A stretch of DNA of 64,000 bases from Vicinamibacteraceae bacterium (GTDB lineage Bacteria > Planctomycetota > Phycisphaerae > Phycisphaerales > UBA5793), in NCBI GenBank assembly GCA_011525805.1, contig WYBR01000114.1, positions 21,718-85,717 on the forward strand, read 5' to 3'. The position numbers were made by a program, and so were the translations under genes. Below the pieces are notes generated by a model that was not told the DNA's origin, did not search any database, and saw only the letters and a program-made list of their open reading frames with translations. Shown in pieces: positions 54,656-63,921 of the stretch. Numbering within the stretch: position 1 is the stretch's first letter; each line of letters starts with the position of its first letter.

Positions 54656-57600
54656 ACGCCGCACCCTCTCCCAGCCTCATCGACCGCATCATCCGCTTCT
54701 GCCTTGAGCAGAAACTCGTGGTGGCGATCATCACGCTGATGGTCCTCTGCTGGGGCGTGCTGGTGGCGCCCTTCAACTGGAAGTTCGAGGGTGTGGCCCG
54801 TTCGCCCGTCGCGGTCGACGCCATTCCCGACATCGGCGACAACCAGCAGATCGTCTTCACCGAGTGGCCCGGGCGCAGCCCGCAGGACATCGACGACCAG
54901 GTCACCTACCCCCTTACCGTCGCTCTGCTCGGCGTGCCGGGAGTGAAGACGATCCGCAGTTCGTCGAGTTTCGGCTTCTCGATGATCTTCGTGATCTTCA
55001 GCGACGACGTGGAGTTCTACTGGAGCCGATCGCGCATCCTCGAAAAACTCTCGAGCCTGCCGGAGGGCACGCTACCCGAGGGAGTCAGCCCCGCGCTCGG
55101 CCCGGACGCGACGGCCCTGGGCCAGGTCTTCTGGTACACGCTCGAAGGGCGCGATGGGCAGGGCCGGCCCACGGGCGGCTGGGACCTCGACGAGTTGCGC
55201 AGCGTGCAGGACTGGACGGTGCGCTACGCGCTCGCCGCGGCCGAGGGGGTCGCCGAGGTCGCCTCCATCGGCGGCTTCGTCACCGAGTACCAGATCGACG
55301 TCGATCCCGACGCCATGCGAGCCTACGGCGTGACGATCGAGCAGGTCGCCAACGCGGTGCGACGCGGCAACATCGACGTCGGCGCCCGGACCATCGAGGT
55401 GAACAAGGCGGAGTACATCGTCCGCGGCCGGGGGTTTCTCCGCTCGCCCGAGGACATCGAGAACATCGCGGTCGCCGCGGTGGACGGCGTGCCGGTCCTG
55501 CTGCGCCAGGTGGCGCACGTGACGCGCGGGCCGGCGCTGCGCCTGGGCGCCCTCGACAAGGTCGGCGCTGAGGCCGTGGGCGGGATCGTCGTCGTCCGCC
55601 ACGGCGCCAACCCCCTGGCCGTCATCGAGAACGTCAAGCGCGAGATCGAGCGCCTCGCGCCGGGCCTGCCCGCGAAGACGCTTGCCGACGGCACCGAGAG
55701 CCGCATCACGATCGTTCCCTTCTACGACCGCACGGGACTGATCTACGAGACGCTCGGCACGCTCAACTCGGCGATCGAGCAGCAGGTGCTCATCACCGTC
55801 ATCGTGGTGGTGATGATGCTCATGCACTTCCGCTCCAGTCTGCTCATCAGCGCGATTCTGCCGCTGGCGGTGCTGGCGACTTTCATCGGGATGAGGGTCT
55901 TCGGGGTGGACGCGAACATCGTCGCGCTCTCGGGCATCGCCATCGCGGTGGGCACGATCGTGGACATGGGCATCGTGATGTGCGAGAACATCGTGCGCCG
56001 TCTCGACGAGGCCGGGCCGGAGGAGTCGAGCCTCGAAGTCATCTACCGCGCCAGCAGCGAGGTGGGAAGCGCGGTGCTCACGGCCGTGTCCACTACGGTC
56101 GTGGGTTTTCTGCCCGTTTTCGCGATGCAGGCGCAGGAGGGCAAACTCTTCAAGCCTCTCGCGTACACCAAGACCTTCGCCCTCATCGCCTCGATCATCA
56201 TCGCGCTGACCATCCTGCCGGCGCTGGCGCACGTTCTGTTCGCGTGGCGCATCAGGCCGGGTTGGGGGCGGCGGGTGATCTGCGCCGCCGTCGCAGTGGG
56301 CGGCGTGGTCGTGATGATCAAGTGGCACGTCATCATCGGTCTGGTCATCCTCGGGTTCGGGGCGTTCTGGTTCGTGCAGGAGTGGCTGCCGCGGCGGCTG
56401 GCGCGCGGCGTCGTGTGGTCTGCCAACGTCATCACAAGCCTGCTCGTGCTCGACGTGCTCACGCGTCTGTGGGAGCCTCTGGGCCCGCAGAACGGCTATG
56501 CGCGCAACCTCGCCTTCGTTGGCGTGCTCGTCGGCGGACTCCTCCTGGTCGCGTACCTCTTTCATCGTACGTACCCCTCTCTGCTGGCGTGGGCGCTTCG
56601 CAACAAGATCGTCACGCTCTTTCCGGCGGCGGTCATCGTCGTCCTCGGCGTGACGGCATGGCTGGGGTTTGACCGCGTCTGGGGCTGGCTGCCCGAGCGT
56701 CTCCGCCGCACCGAAGCGCTGGTGGACGCCGCGCATGCGATGCCGGGCTTTGGACGCGAATTCATGCCTTCGCTCGACGAAGGCTCGTTCCTCTACATGC
56801 CCACGCTCATGCCCCATGCCTCGATCGGCGAGGCGCTGGACGCGATCCAGAAGATGGACCGGGCCATTGCGGCCATTCCCGAGGTGGACGAGGTGGTGGG
56901 CAAGATCGGCCGGGCCGAGAGCGCGCTCGACCCCGCCCCCGTCTCGATGGTCGAGACGGTCATCAACTACAAGCCCGAGTTCATCGTCGACGCAAACGGC
57001 CGGCGCCTGAGTTTCCGCTATGACGAAGAGTCAGGCGAGTTCGCGCGCGACGAGGCCGGCCAGCTCATTCCCGACCCCGATGGACGCCCCTATCGGCAGT
57101 GGCGCGAACACATCCGCACCCCGGACGACATCTGGCGGGAGATCGTCGCGGCGGCGCAGGTGCCCGGCTCAACTTCCGCGCCCAGACTTCAACCCATCGA
57201 GACGCGCCTGGTCATGCTGCAGAGCGGCTTTCGAGCCGCGATGGGCATCAAGGTCTTCGGCCCGGACCTGCAGACGATCGAGTCGTTCGGCCTGGAACTC
57301 GAAGCGCTGCTCAAGGAAGTGCCCAGCATTGAACCCGCCACCGCCTTCGCCGAGCGCATCGTCGGCAAGCCCTACCTCGAAATCGAGATCGACCGCGAGC
57401 GCATCGCGCGCTACGGCCTGCGCATCGCCGACGTGCAGGAGGTCATCGAGGTCGCCGTCGGCGGAGTGCGACTCACCACGACCGTCGAGGGGCGCGAGCG
57501 CTACCCCGTGCGCGTGCGCTACCTGCGCGAACTCCGCGACGACCTCGACACCCTCGACGACATCCTCATCCCGACGCCCGACGGCGTGCAGATCCCCCTC

Positions 57601-58443
57601 GCCGAACTGGCGCAGATCGTGTACGTCCGCGGCCCGGAGATGATCCGCAGCGAGAACGGTCGGCTGGTGGGGTACGTCCTCTTCGACAAGAAGGCCGGCC
57701 ACGCCGAAGTCGACGTCGTCGACGCCGCCGCGCAGTACATCCAGTCGAAGATCGACGCGGACGAACTCGTCATTCCCACCGGCGTCGACTACCGCTTCGC
57801 CGGTTCGTACGAGAACCAGGTGCGCTCCACGAAGCGACTGCTTATCGTGCTGCCCCTCTCGCTGGCGGTCATCTTCCTCATCCTCTACTTCCAGTTCCGC
57901 TCCGTGGTCGTCACGGGGATCGTCTTCAGCCAGGTCTTCGTGGCCGGGAGCGGCGGGTTCCTCATGATCTGGCTCTACGGCCAGGACTGGTTCCTCGACA
58001 TCGACCTGTTCGACACAAACCTGCGCACGCTCTTTCAGATCCATCCGATCAACCTCAGCGTCGCGGTGTGGGTCGGGTTTGTCGCGCTGTTCGGGATCGC
58101 CACGGACGACGGCGTGGTGATGGCCACGCGCCTCCAGCAGGTCTTCCGTGAGCGCGAGACGGAGTCGATCAGCCAGATTCGTGCGGCGACTCTGGAGGCG
58201 GGCAAACTGCGCATCCGCGCCTGCCTGCTCACCACGGTGACCACGATCCTCGCGCTCCTGCCCGTACTCACCTCGACCGGCCGCGGCGCCGACATCATGG
58301 TGCCGATGGCGATCCCGACCTTCGGCGGCATGACGTTTGAACTCATCAGCCTCTTCATCGTCCCCGCGCTCTACTGCAGCGTCGAGGAATGGAAGTGGCG
58401 CTTCCGCCAGTGGCGGCGCCGCGCCGCGCGTGGGACCGAGTGA
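54652..58443 (+). CDS. cusA: CusA/CzcA-type heavy-metal RND pump
   Basis: The 1263-aa inner membrane pump is longer than usual for CusA (about 1050). The TM4 block GIAIAVGTIVDMGIVMCENI with the proton-relay Asp is present, as are IPDIGDNQ, PIETRLVMLQSGF and IATDDGVVM near the C-terminus. Extra hydrophobic segments (VICAAVAVGGVVVMI, VIIGLVILGFGAFWF, LAFVGVLVGGLLLVAYLF) at about residues 530-650 add helices between the two halves. The pump overlaps the adaptor gene by ATGA. It should extrude Cu(I), Ag(I) or a divalent metal. The symbol is by resemblance. Confidence 0.85.
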   Translation: MNAAPSPSLIDRIIRFCLEQKLVVAIITLMVLCWGVLVAPFNWKFEGVARSPVAVDAIPDIGDNQQIVFTEWPGRSPQDIDDQVTYPLTVALLGVPGVKTIRSSSSFGFSMIFVIFSDDVEFYWSRSRILEKLSSLPEGTLPEGVSPALGPDATALGQVFWYTLEGRDGQGRPTGGWDLDELRSVQDWTVRYALAAAEGVAEVASIGGFVTEYQIDVDPDAMRAYGVTIEQVANAVRRGNIDVGARTIEVNKAEYIVRGRGFLRSPEDIENIAVAAVDGVPVLLRQVAHVTRGPALRLGALDKVGAEAVGGIVVVRHGANPLAVIENVKREIERLAPGLPAKTLADGTESRITIVPFYDRTGLIYETLGTLNSAIEQQVLITVIVVVMMLMHFRSSLLISAILPLAVLATFIGMRVFGVDANIVALSGIAIAVGTIVDMGIVMCENIVRRLDEAGPEESSLEVIYRASSEVGSAVLTAVSTTVVGFLPVFAMQAQEGKLFKPLAYTKTFALIASIIIALTILPALAHVLFAWRIRPGWGRRVICAAVAVGGVVVMIKWHVIIGLVILGFGAFWFVQEWLPRRLARGVVWSANVITSLLVLDVLTRLWEPLGPQNGYARNLAFVGVLVGGLLLVAYLFHRTYPSLLAWALRNKIVTLFPAAVIVVLGVTAWLGFDRVWGWLPERLRRTEALVDAAHAMPGFGREFMPSLDEGSFLYMPTLMPHASIGEALDAIQKMDRAIAAIPEVDEVVGKIGRAESALDPAPVSMVETVINYKPEFIVDANGRRLSFRYDEESGEFARDEAGQLIPDPDGRPYRQWREHIRTPDDIWREIVAAAQVPGSTSAPRLQPIETRLVMLQSGFRAAMGIKVFGPDLQTIESFGLELEALLKEVPSIEPATAFAERIVGKPYLEIEIDRERIARYGLRIADVQEVIEVAVGGVRLTTTVEGRERYPVRVRYLRELRDDLDTLDDILIPTPDGVQIPLAELAQIVYVRGPEMIRSENGRLVGYVLFDKKAGHAEVDVVDAAAQYIQSKIDADELVIPTGVDYRFAGSYENQVRSTKRLLIVLPLSLAVIFLILYFQFRSVVVTGIVFSQVFVAGSGGFLMIWLYGQDWFLDIDLFDTNLRTLFQIHPINLSVAVWVGFVALFGIATDDGVVMATRLQQVFRERETESISQIRAATLEAGKLRIRACLLTTVTTILALLPVLTSTGRGADIMVPMAIPTFGGMTFELISLFIVPALYCSVEEWKWRFRQWRRRAARGTE

Positions 58444-58671
58444 TCGGTGGCGCCATGCATCGACCCGCTTCGGGCGATGTGTGCCGCCGGGCAAAGGCGT
58501 TCCTCCACGCCGGCGCGCGGGGCTGGTGTCGAGATACGATGCGGCGGCGATTGCACGTTCGCCCGCCGCACGGTGCCCTCGCCCGAGGCCGCGGCGAACG
58601 CCAGAAAAAGGCGCGGCGACCCCTTGCGAGGCCGCGCGCCGCCGAGTGAAGAAGTGCGAAAGCGAGAGGAG

Positions 58672-58701
58672 GCAGGCGGACGCACCAATCGCGCCGCCTG
58701 C
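58672..58701. terminator. Terminator-like hairpin between convergent genes
   Basis: GCAGGCGG at 58672-58679 pairs with CCGCCTGC at 58694-58701 over a 14-nt loop. It lies between the convergent pump gene and the FG-GAP gene. There is no T-run, so it may not be an intrinsic terminator. The rest of the 272-nt gap shows no gene. Confidence 0.4.
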
Positions 58702-58715
58702 TCCCCCCATGGTCG

Positions 58716-60149
58716 TCAGAGACCGGCGACGTTGCTCGTCTGGCAGTTGCCGGCCTGGATCAGTTGCAGGAACCCGCCGCACACCGCCGGACCCGCGTTG
58801 CCCTGCAGCGAGCCGCTGCCGTTGCCCGTCGAGAAGACGCCTGGCGGGGTCACGATGCGCAACTGGTTCGAGCCGAGTCCCAGCACCGTGCCGGCGCAGG
58901 GCTGCCCCTGCGGGATCCGGAAACTGCCGCGGATGGAGGCGAAGAGCAGCGCCTGGCGCCCGTTGGGCTCCGCGCCGGACCAACTCACCGTCACCGGACC
59001 CGGGCACGTGCCCGTGAGCGTGAGGGTGTACCCTCCGCCGCACGTCGTGTTCATGTGAACCGTGAGGTTGTTGCTGTCACGGTTGGCGACGGCGATGTCG
59101 GCGGCCCCGTCGCCGTTGAGGTCGCCGGCGCTGACGCGCTCCGGAGTGGCGCCGCTGGTAACGACCGTAGCCGCGCCGAACGCGCCGGCGCCGCTGTTCT
59201 GAAGCGCGGAGAAGTTGCCGGAGGTCGCGTTGGAGGTGATGAGGTCCATCGAGCCGTTGCAGTCGAGGTCAGCCGCGACGATGTCGGAGGTGTCCACGCC
59301 GCCAGTGGGGTAGGCCGCTCCGCCGCCGAAGGCCATGCCCCCCGTCGCGAGGTAGACCAGGGCGCTTTCGAGGCCGTTGCCGTTCGCGGCCGCGGCGAGG
59401 TCCCACAGGCCGTCGCCGTTGAAGTCCGCCGAAACGGCGCCTTCCGGGCGCTGCGCACCCGTCGAGAGCGTGCCGGCCGGCGCGAATGCGCCTGAGCCGT
59501 TGTTCGAGAAGATCGAGATGGTGCGGTCGTCGTGATTGCTCACCGCGAGATCGACATCGCCGTCGTTGTTGAAATCGCCCAGCGCCACGCCGCGCGGCTC
59601 GGCGCCGGCGGGAATGTTCGTCGGGGCGAAGACGCCGCCGCCCTGGTTGAGCAGGACCGTCGCGTTGTTCGTGTCGCGGTTGGCGGTGGCGAGATCGGGC
59701 CGACCGTCGCCGTTGAGATCGGCCGCGGTCAGGCCGCGCGGATTGCCGCCCGTGGCGAACGCACCGCCGACGGTGAACGTCCCCGCGCCGTTGTTCATGG
59801 CCACGATGACGCGGTTGGCGTTCTGGAGCGCGACGGCGAGGTCCATGTCGCCGTCGCCGTCGAGGTCGGCCGCGACGATCGCCCCGGCGCCCGAGCCGCT
59901 GGGCAGCACCACCGTGCCGCCCGGCGCCAGCGCGCCGCTGCCGTTGTTGACGAGCAGCGCGATGCGGTCCGGAGTGTCGATCGTCACGGCGATGTCGCGG
60001 AACCCGTCGCCGGTGAAGTCGGCCATGGCCGAGCCGCCCGGGCGCGTGCCGACGGCGTAGGGAACCGGCGGGTCGAAACTCACCTGGCCGAACGTGCTCG
60101 CGCCGAGCATGAGGGCGGGAGCGATGAGAAGGAATCGTCGAATCTGCAT
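58716..60149 (-). CDS. Secreted FG-GAP/VCBS repeat protein with CAGTVLGL module
   Basis: The 477-aa protein has a signal peptide (FLLIAPALMLGAST) and about eight FG-GAP-like repeats: VAADLDGDGDMDLAVA, LTAADLNGDGRPDLATA and similar, each with Ca-binding D-x-D-x-D. The last 100 residues are the four-cysteine module (GTCPGPVTV, PCAGTVLGL, VCGGFLQL, NCQTSN). The ATG has AAAGGAG upstream; the frame is open to 60230. It probably folds as a beta-propeller outside the cell. Function unknown. Confidence 0.8.
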   Translation of the reverse strand: MQIRRFLLIAPALMLGASTFGQVSFDPPVPYAVGTRPGGSAMADFTGDGFRDIAVTIDTPDRIALLVNNGSGALAPGGTVVLPSGSGAGAIVAADLDGDGDMDLAVALQNANRVIVAMNNGAGTFTVGGAFATGGNPRGLTAADLNGDGRPDLATANRDTNNATVLLNQGGGVFAPTNIPAGAEPRGVALGDFNNDGDVDLAVSNHDDRTISIFSNNGSGAFAPAGTLSTGAQRPEGAVSADFNGDGLWDLAAAANGNGLESALVYLATGGMAFGGGAAYPTGGVDTSDIVAADLDCNGSMDLITSNATSGNFSALQNSGAGAFGAATVVTSGATPERVSAGDLNGDGAADIAVANRDSNNLTVHMNTTCGGGYTLTLTGTCPGPVTVSWSGAEPNGRQALLFASIRGSFRIPQGQPCAGTVLGLGSNQLRIVTPPGVFSTGNGSGSLQGNAGPAVCGGFLQLIQAGNCQTSNVAGL

Positions 60150-60307
60150 GGCGGCTCTCCTTTCAAGAGTCGGACTCTCGTTCACGTCGGGGGCGAGGGG
60201 GCCTGAGGCGGCGCCGTGCCCGCGACACACGCTGTTGAGTGCGGCGGACGTGCACGGTGCGCCCGCCGCCCCGCCGCGGGCGCTGCGCGCCCGCGACGGC
60301 GAAACGC

Positions 60308-60334
60308 CCGCAGGCGGCTGCTCGCCGCCTGCGG
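60308..60334. terminator. Perfect 11-bp hairpin, terminator-like
   Basis: CCGCAGGCGGC at 60308-60318 pairs with GCCGCCTGCGG at 60324-60334 across TGCTC. On the minus strand it follows the small secreted gene at 60349-60774 and is followed by GCGTTTC, a weak T-run. Likely terminator. Confidence 0.55.
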
Positions 60335-60348
60335 ACAGGAAGGAGGAA

Positions 60349-60774
60349 TCACTGGATGCGGACGAAGGTGGCGGAGAGGCCCTGGCTTCCCGCGCCGACG
60401 CGGATCACGTCGCCTTCGTTGATGCGGGCGCCGGTGGGACGGCCGTCGGGTCCGGGGGTCACGCCGAAGATGTCGCGGCGGAACACGCCCCGTCCGGTGA
60501 CGTCCGTCGTCATCGTGCCGACGGGGCGGCCGTTGATGGTGATCTTGAGGGTGACGTTGGCGGGCGCGTTTTCGATCTGCACTTCCAGCGTCTGATCGAT
60601 GAGGCCGTTCTCGGGCGACTCCTTGTACTTGGCCTTGAGGACGACCGCGCCCTGCGTGGCGTTGGCGGTCCAGATCTTGTCTTCCGGGTTCGCCTGGGCC
60701 GTCGCGGTGTTCAGCGCCATCACGGCGAGGACGAGGACCGAGAGGATCGAAGCGAACTTGCGAGTGAGAAACAT
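60349..60774 (-). CDS. Small secreted protein
   Basis: The 141-aa protein has a signal peptide (ILSVLVLAVMALNTATAQA). The mature part (about 115 aa) is beta-rich with alternating charged segments (LEVQIENAPANVTLKITING), no cysteines and no motif I recognise. The ATG has AGGAGAG upstream. A hairpin terminator-like sequence is downstream. Possibly a surface or periplasmic protein. Confidence 0.6.
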   Translation of the reverse strand: MFLTRKFASILSVLVLAVMALNTATAQANPEDKIWTANATQGAVVLKAKYKESPENGLIDQTLEVQIENAPANVTLKITINGRPVGTMTTDVTGRGVFRRDIFGVTPGPDGRPTGARINEGDVIRVGAGSQGLSATFVRIQ

Positions 60775-61238
60775 GATGAACTCTCCTGTTGGGTTGAAAG
60801 GCGTTCGGTTGCGGATCAGGTACACGTTGGGTGGCGGGTTGTCAGCACCCGCCGCTGCAGCGAAAGGCCGATATGCAAGGTCCGTGCCAGTGGCGCGCCG
60901 GTGCCCGGCGCCGGAGTGGCGGCCTCCGGCCGCTCGGCGTTGAAAGCCGCACGCTGACGGGTGAAAAGGCCCTTTGCGGCGTCCGCGGCAGCGATGCTCA
61001 ATTCCGAACTCAGCTCGTCCACGCTCCGCCGGCGCGAGCGCCTCGCGGGCGGTGGCGAAAAACTTTGGCCAGTTTCGTGGAACGAGACACAGAAAAACAG
61101 ATGCACTTGTCCATTTCAAGAATCTTCCGCCAGACCACCGATTCCCCTTGCAATCCACGCCCCCGCCGGTAACATACTCGTTCAACGGGGCGCGCCAGAC
61201 ACCCGGCCGCCCCGCCGACCGATTGTCCCAGCCGTCAA
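60775..61238. other. 464-nt region without a supported gene
   Basis: This gap divides divergent genes. The only open frames (for example 60816-61106 on the minus strand) show no start with a good ribosome binding site and no recognisable protein. Inverted GC-rich stretches near 60905-60930 (GCCGGAG with CTCCGGC-like) may form hairpins. It likely holds both promoters. Confidence 0.4.
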
Positions 61239-62045
61239 GTGGTTCGCGAAGCAGAAGTGAGAGAAGCGAACACAACTCGATCCGCGCGAGCCGTTCGTCG
61301 AGCCTTCACGCTCGTCGAACTCCTTGTCACTCTCTCCATCATCGCCCTGCTCGTCTCGCTGCTGCTGCCCGGCCTCTTCTCCGTGCGCTCGCGCGCCCGG
61401 GCCTACTCCTGCCAGGTCAACCTCCGCAGCGCCTCGTTTGACTTCAACGTCTTCGCCGACGGCTCGCTTCACGGCAACCGGGGCGACGACACCAACAGCG
61501 CCACATTCGCCCTCGAAACCTTCCAGGAATCTCAGTACCGCATCGACGAGTTCTGGCAGTGGCCCGGCAGCACCTTCAAGGGAACCGTGCGCGATCTCGG
61601 CGTCATGGGCTGCGCGGAAGTCTCCGGCGCCGTCACCATTCGCGCCCAGACGCCCTGCCGCGCCGGCGCCGTGCAGCCCGCCCGCAACGTTTCCTATGCC
61701 TTCAACCTGCGCCTCGAGCATCCCGAGATCCAGGAAGGCGGATTCTGGACCACCCCGCCGGTGCGCCTCAGCGACAATCTCCTCCGCGAGGGAAGGCTCG
61801 ACCAGATTCCCCTCATGTGGGACATCGACGGCTCGCTGGCGGAGCAGCGCGACGTAACGCCCCACTACTCCACCGCCCCCGGCGAGTCCGGCCGTCCCTA
61901 CTCCGACGGCCTGGTGTGGTTCCCCTCGATGCGCCACGGCGGACGCATGCAGATCGCCGCGGTCGACGGCTCGGTCGGCGAAACCCGATCGCCCCTCGGC
62001 CACGATTCGCGCTGGCTCTGGTCCTACCAGTGGACCAGGCGCTGA
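61239..62045 (+). CDS. Pseudopilin-like protein with H-X9-DG motif
   Basis: The 268-aa protein, starting at GTG, has the prepilin-type segment RRAFTLVELLVTLSIIALLV with Ala rather than Gly at the cleavage site and Glu at +5, then a hydrophobic helix. The C-terminal part has HGGRMQIAAVDG, an exact H-X9-DG. An alternative GTG at 61257 would shorten the leader. There are no other pilus genes around it. It probably forms part of a secreted or pilus-like structure. Confidence 0.75.
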   Translation: MVREAEVREANTTRSARAVRRAFTLVELLVTLSIIALLVSLLLPGLFSVRSRARAYSCQVNLRSASFDFNVFADGSLHGNRGDDTNSATFALETFQESQYRIDEFWQWPGSTFKGTVRDLGVMGCAEVSGAVTIRAQTPCRAGAVQPARNVSYAFNLRLEHPEIQEGGFWTTPPVRLSDNLLREGRLDQIPLMWDIDGSLAEQRDVTPHYSTAPGESGRPYSDGLVWFPSMRHGGRMQIAAVDGSVGETRSPLGHDSRWLWSYQWTRR

Positions 62046-62269
62046 CCGCGGTGCATCCCGGCGCTGCTTACGCTGCGGCGCTTCATTGACCAACCAGCCG
62101 CGGATTCACTCCCGCCATTCACATCCGCAGCGCCCGCGTGCACGACATTGAAACGCCCCCGAATCCCCGGCGGCGCGATCCGCCGGCGGCGGGAGTGCCG
62201 GCACTGCGGGAGGCGGGTGACGACGACGGAGCGGATGGGCGGGTGAAGACCACTGCTCGATTGAAGCGA

Positions 62270-62292
62270 CGGGAGGGAGTGGCCCCCTCCCG
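62270..62292. terminator. Short hairpin between convergent genes
   Basis: CGGGAGGG at 62270-62277 pairs with CCCTCCCG at 62285-62292. It lies between the pseudopilin gene and the convergent small ORF. No T-run follows, so its role is uncertain. The 280-nt gap 62046-62325 shows no gene. Confidence 0.4.
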
Positions 62293-62325
62293 CCGCTCTT
62301 CAAACCTGCTCCCAAGTGTCCCGAC

Positions 62326-62628
62326 CTACTGACCTTCGCGCTCGAACGTGAGTCGCAGCACGGCCTGCTTGAGGAAGTGGACGTGCTGGTCGCCGGGGAG
62401 CATGTTGGATCCCGCTCCCAACCGCTCGGCCTTGAGCAGCACGCCGTAGTTCGCCGTCGTCTGCTCCGCCCAACCCTCGGCGAGCGTACCAAGCGCTTCG
62501 CTGTGCCCGAAACTCATCGGGTTGCCGACGGGCATCGACGCGATGCGAATCTGCTTGTGGAGCGATCCGGCGAAAGTGACCGCAATGAGGTCGCGATCAG
62601 GTCGCAATGAGATGCCGTGGCGGGTCAC
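62326..62628 (-). CDS. Small ORF in frame with the upstream sulfatase
   Basis: The 100-aa ORF starts at GTG and has no motif I recognise. It is in the same frame as the sulfatase, separated from it by one TAG at 62680-62682 and about 17 sense codons. It could be a separate small gene, or the lost C-terminal part of a longer protein. An AT-rich stretch at 62630-62665 sits just upstream and may be its promoter. Confidence 0.35.
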   Translation of the reverse strand: MTRHGISLRPDRDLIAVTFAGSLHKQIRIASMPVGNPMSFGHSEALGTLAEGWAEQTTANYGVLLKAERLGAGSNMLPGDQHVHFLKQAVLRLTFEREGQ

Positions 62629-62679
62629 ACTTTGTACATGAAATAGAATATAAATATAACAGAATGCGCTTGATCGAGC

Positions 62680-63921
62680 CTATTGGTCCGCGCGTGGCCG
62701 ATCCGACCAGCCGATGTTGTATGCAAAACTCGCGCCGCGGCGCGGGAAGCGGCCGTACTCGTTGTCCCGCTCGGAGGGGCTGGCCCCGACGATGTCGGCG
62801 ATGGTGTCGAAGAAGTCCACGTGATTGATGAGGCGCGTGTTCTCAGTACTCTCCAGTTCCGTGTCTGTGATCCCCTCTCCCATGACGAAGAGGGGCACTC
62901 GGATGCCGCCCTCGAACGTCGAGTTCTTCGCGTGAGTCGGGCCGTGGGAGGAGACCTTCCCGTCCGTGCCGTTGTCGCCGAGGAAGAAGACAATCGTGCG
63001 CGAGTCGGGAATGTACGGCCACTCGTTTTCAACATCTTCAACAACCGCCAGATTGATGAGCAGATCACTGATCACCGTGTCGATGGCCTCGACGTTCTGG
63101 ATGAAGCGCTTCCGGTTTCCGCCTCCATTCGGATCACCCGGGTCGTAGCCCCACCATCCGTGGCTCACGGGGCAGAGCGTTTGGTCGACGCGCCACCAGA
63201 GGTATCCACCGCCATCATCGTGCCGCCGATGTGGCGTGATCGTGTGGAAGAACAACGCGTAGGGCATCTGCTCCTCGCCGATCCAGGGGCGGTTGTTCAC
63301 CGTGTTCACCGCCCACTGATAGGCATCGACCATGTGCTCGTCGCCGATCTGGAGGGGTTCATCGTCGCAGATCGTCGCCATCCAGTCGAAGAACGCATGG
63401 AAGCCCTGCTGCGTCGGCAGCAGACCAAGGTCCTCATCATCCTCGTTGTAGCCGAGGTGCCACTTGTCCACGAGAATCGTGTAGTAGCCGTCCTCTTCGA
63501 GGTAGCGCAGCACTTCGGCGATGGTCTTCTCGTGTGTCTGGAGACCGAGTCGATTCGTGACCCTGGCGCCGTCGCCTTCCAGCGGATCGCCCGTGCAGGG
63601 GTTCTCTCCGCCCGTGAAGCGGCCGAGGACGCCGTTGACTCCCGTGTCGCAGGCATTGCGTCCCGTCATGAGCGCTGCGCGCGTCGGCGAGCAGTTCGGA
63701 TTGACGCGGCAGTTGGTGAAACTCACTCCCTGCCTGGCGAGTTCCCGGAGCGTCGGCGTCTCGCACTCCATGTCATTGGGCCAATACGGCCCCTCTATCG
63801 ACTCGATCCCCTGATCATCCGTGAGGATGAAGATCAGGTTCGGCCTGTTCTGCGCGAGGGCCGAAACGGTGAATGAGCAGTTGAGAGCGAGAAGCGCGAG
63901 CATTGTGGCATGAGTGCGCAT
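62680..63921 (-). CDS. Sulfatase (formylglycine-dependent type)
   Basis: The 413-aa protein has a signal peptide (TMLALLALNCSFTVSALA) and the sulfatase signature CSPTRAALMTGR near residue 77, whose cysteine would become formylglycine. NLIFILTDDQG carries the metal-binding acids near the start, and FFLGDNGTDGK and GGIRVPL are seen later. The protein ends soon after the last strand (FAYNIGWSDRPRADQ), shorter than many sulfatases of 450-500 aa, so the C-terminal subdomain may be missing. The ATG has GGGAGGAAGG upstream. It should act outside the cytoplasm on sulfated glycans. Confidence 0.85.
   Translation of the reverse strand: MRTHATMLALLALNCSFTVSALAQNRPNLIFILTDDQGIESIEGPYWPNDMECETPTLRELARQGVSFTNCRVNPNCSPTRAALMTGRNACDTGVNGVLGRFTGGENPCTGDPLEGDGARVTNRLGLQTHEKTIAEVLRYLEEDGYYTILVDKWHLGYNEDDEDLGLLPTQQGFHAFFDWMATICDDEPLQIGDEHMVDAYQWAVNTVNNRPWIGEEQMPYALFFHTITPHRRHDDGGGYLWWRVDQTLCPVSHGWWGYDPGDPNGGGNRKRFIQNVEAIDTVISDLLINLAVVEDVENEWPYIPDSRTIVFFLGDNGTDGKVSSHGPTHAKNSTFEGGIRVPLFVMGEGITDTELESTENTRLINHVDFFDTIADIVGASPSERDNEYGRFPRRGASFAYNIGWSDRPRADQ

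Noticed and set aside
60816..61106. Possible 96-aa minus-strand gene
   Set aside because: No ribosome binding site and no recognisable segments; the region is more likely promoter and leader DNA.
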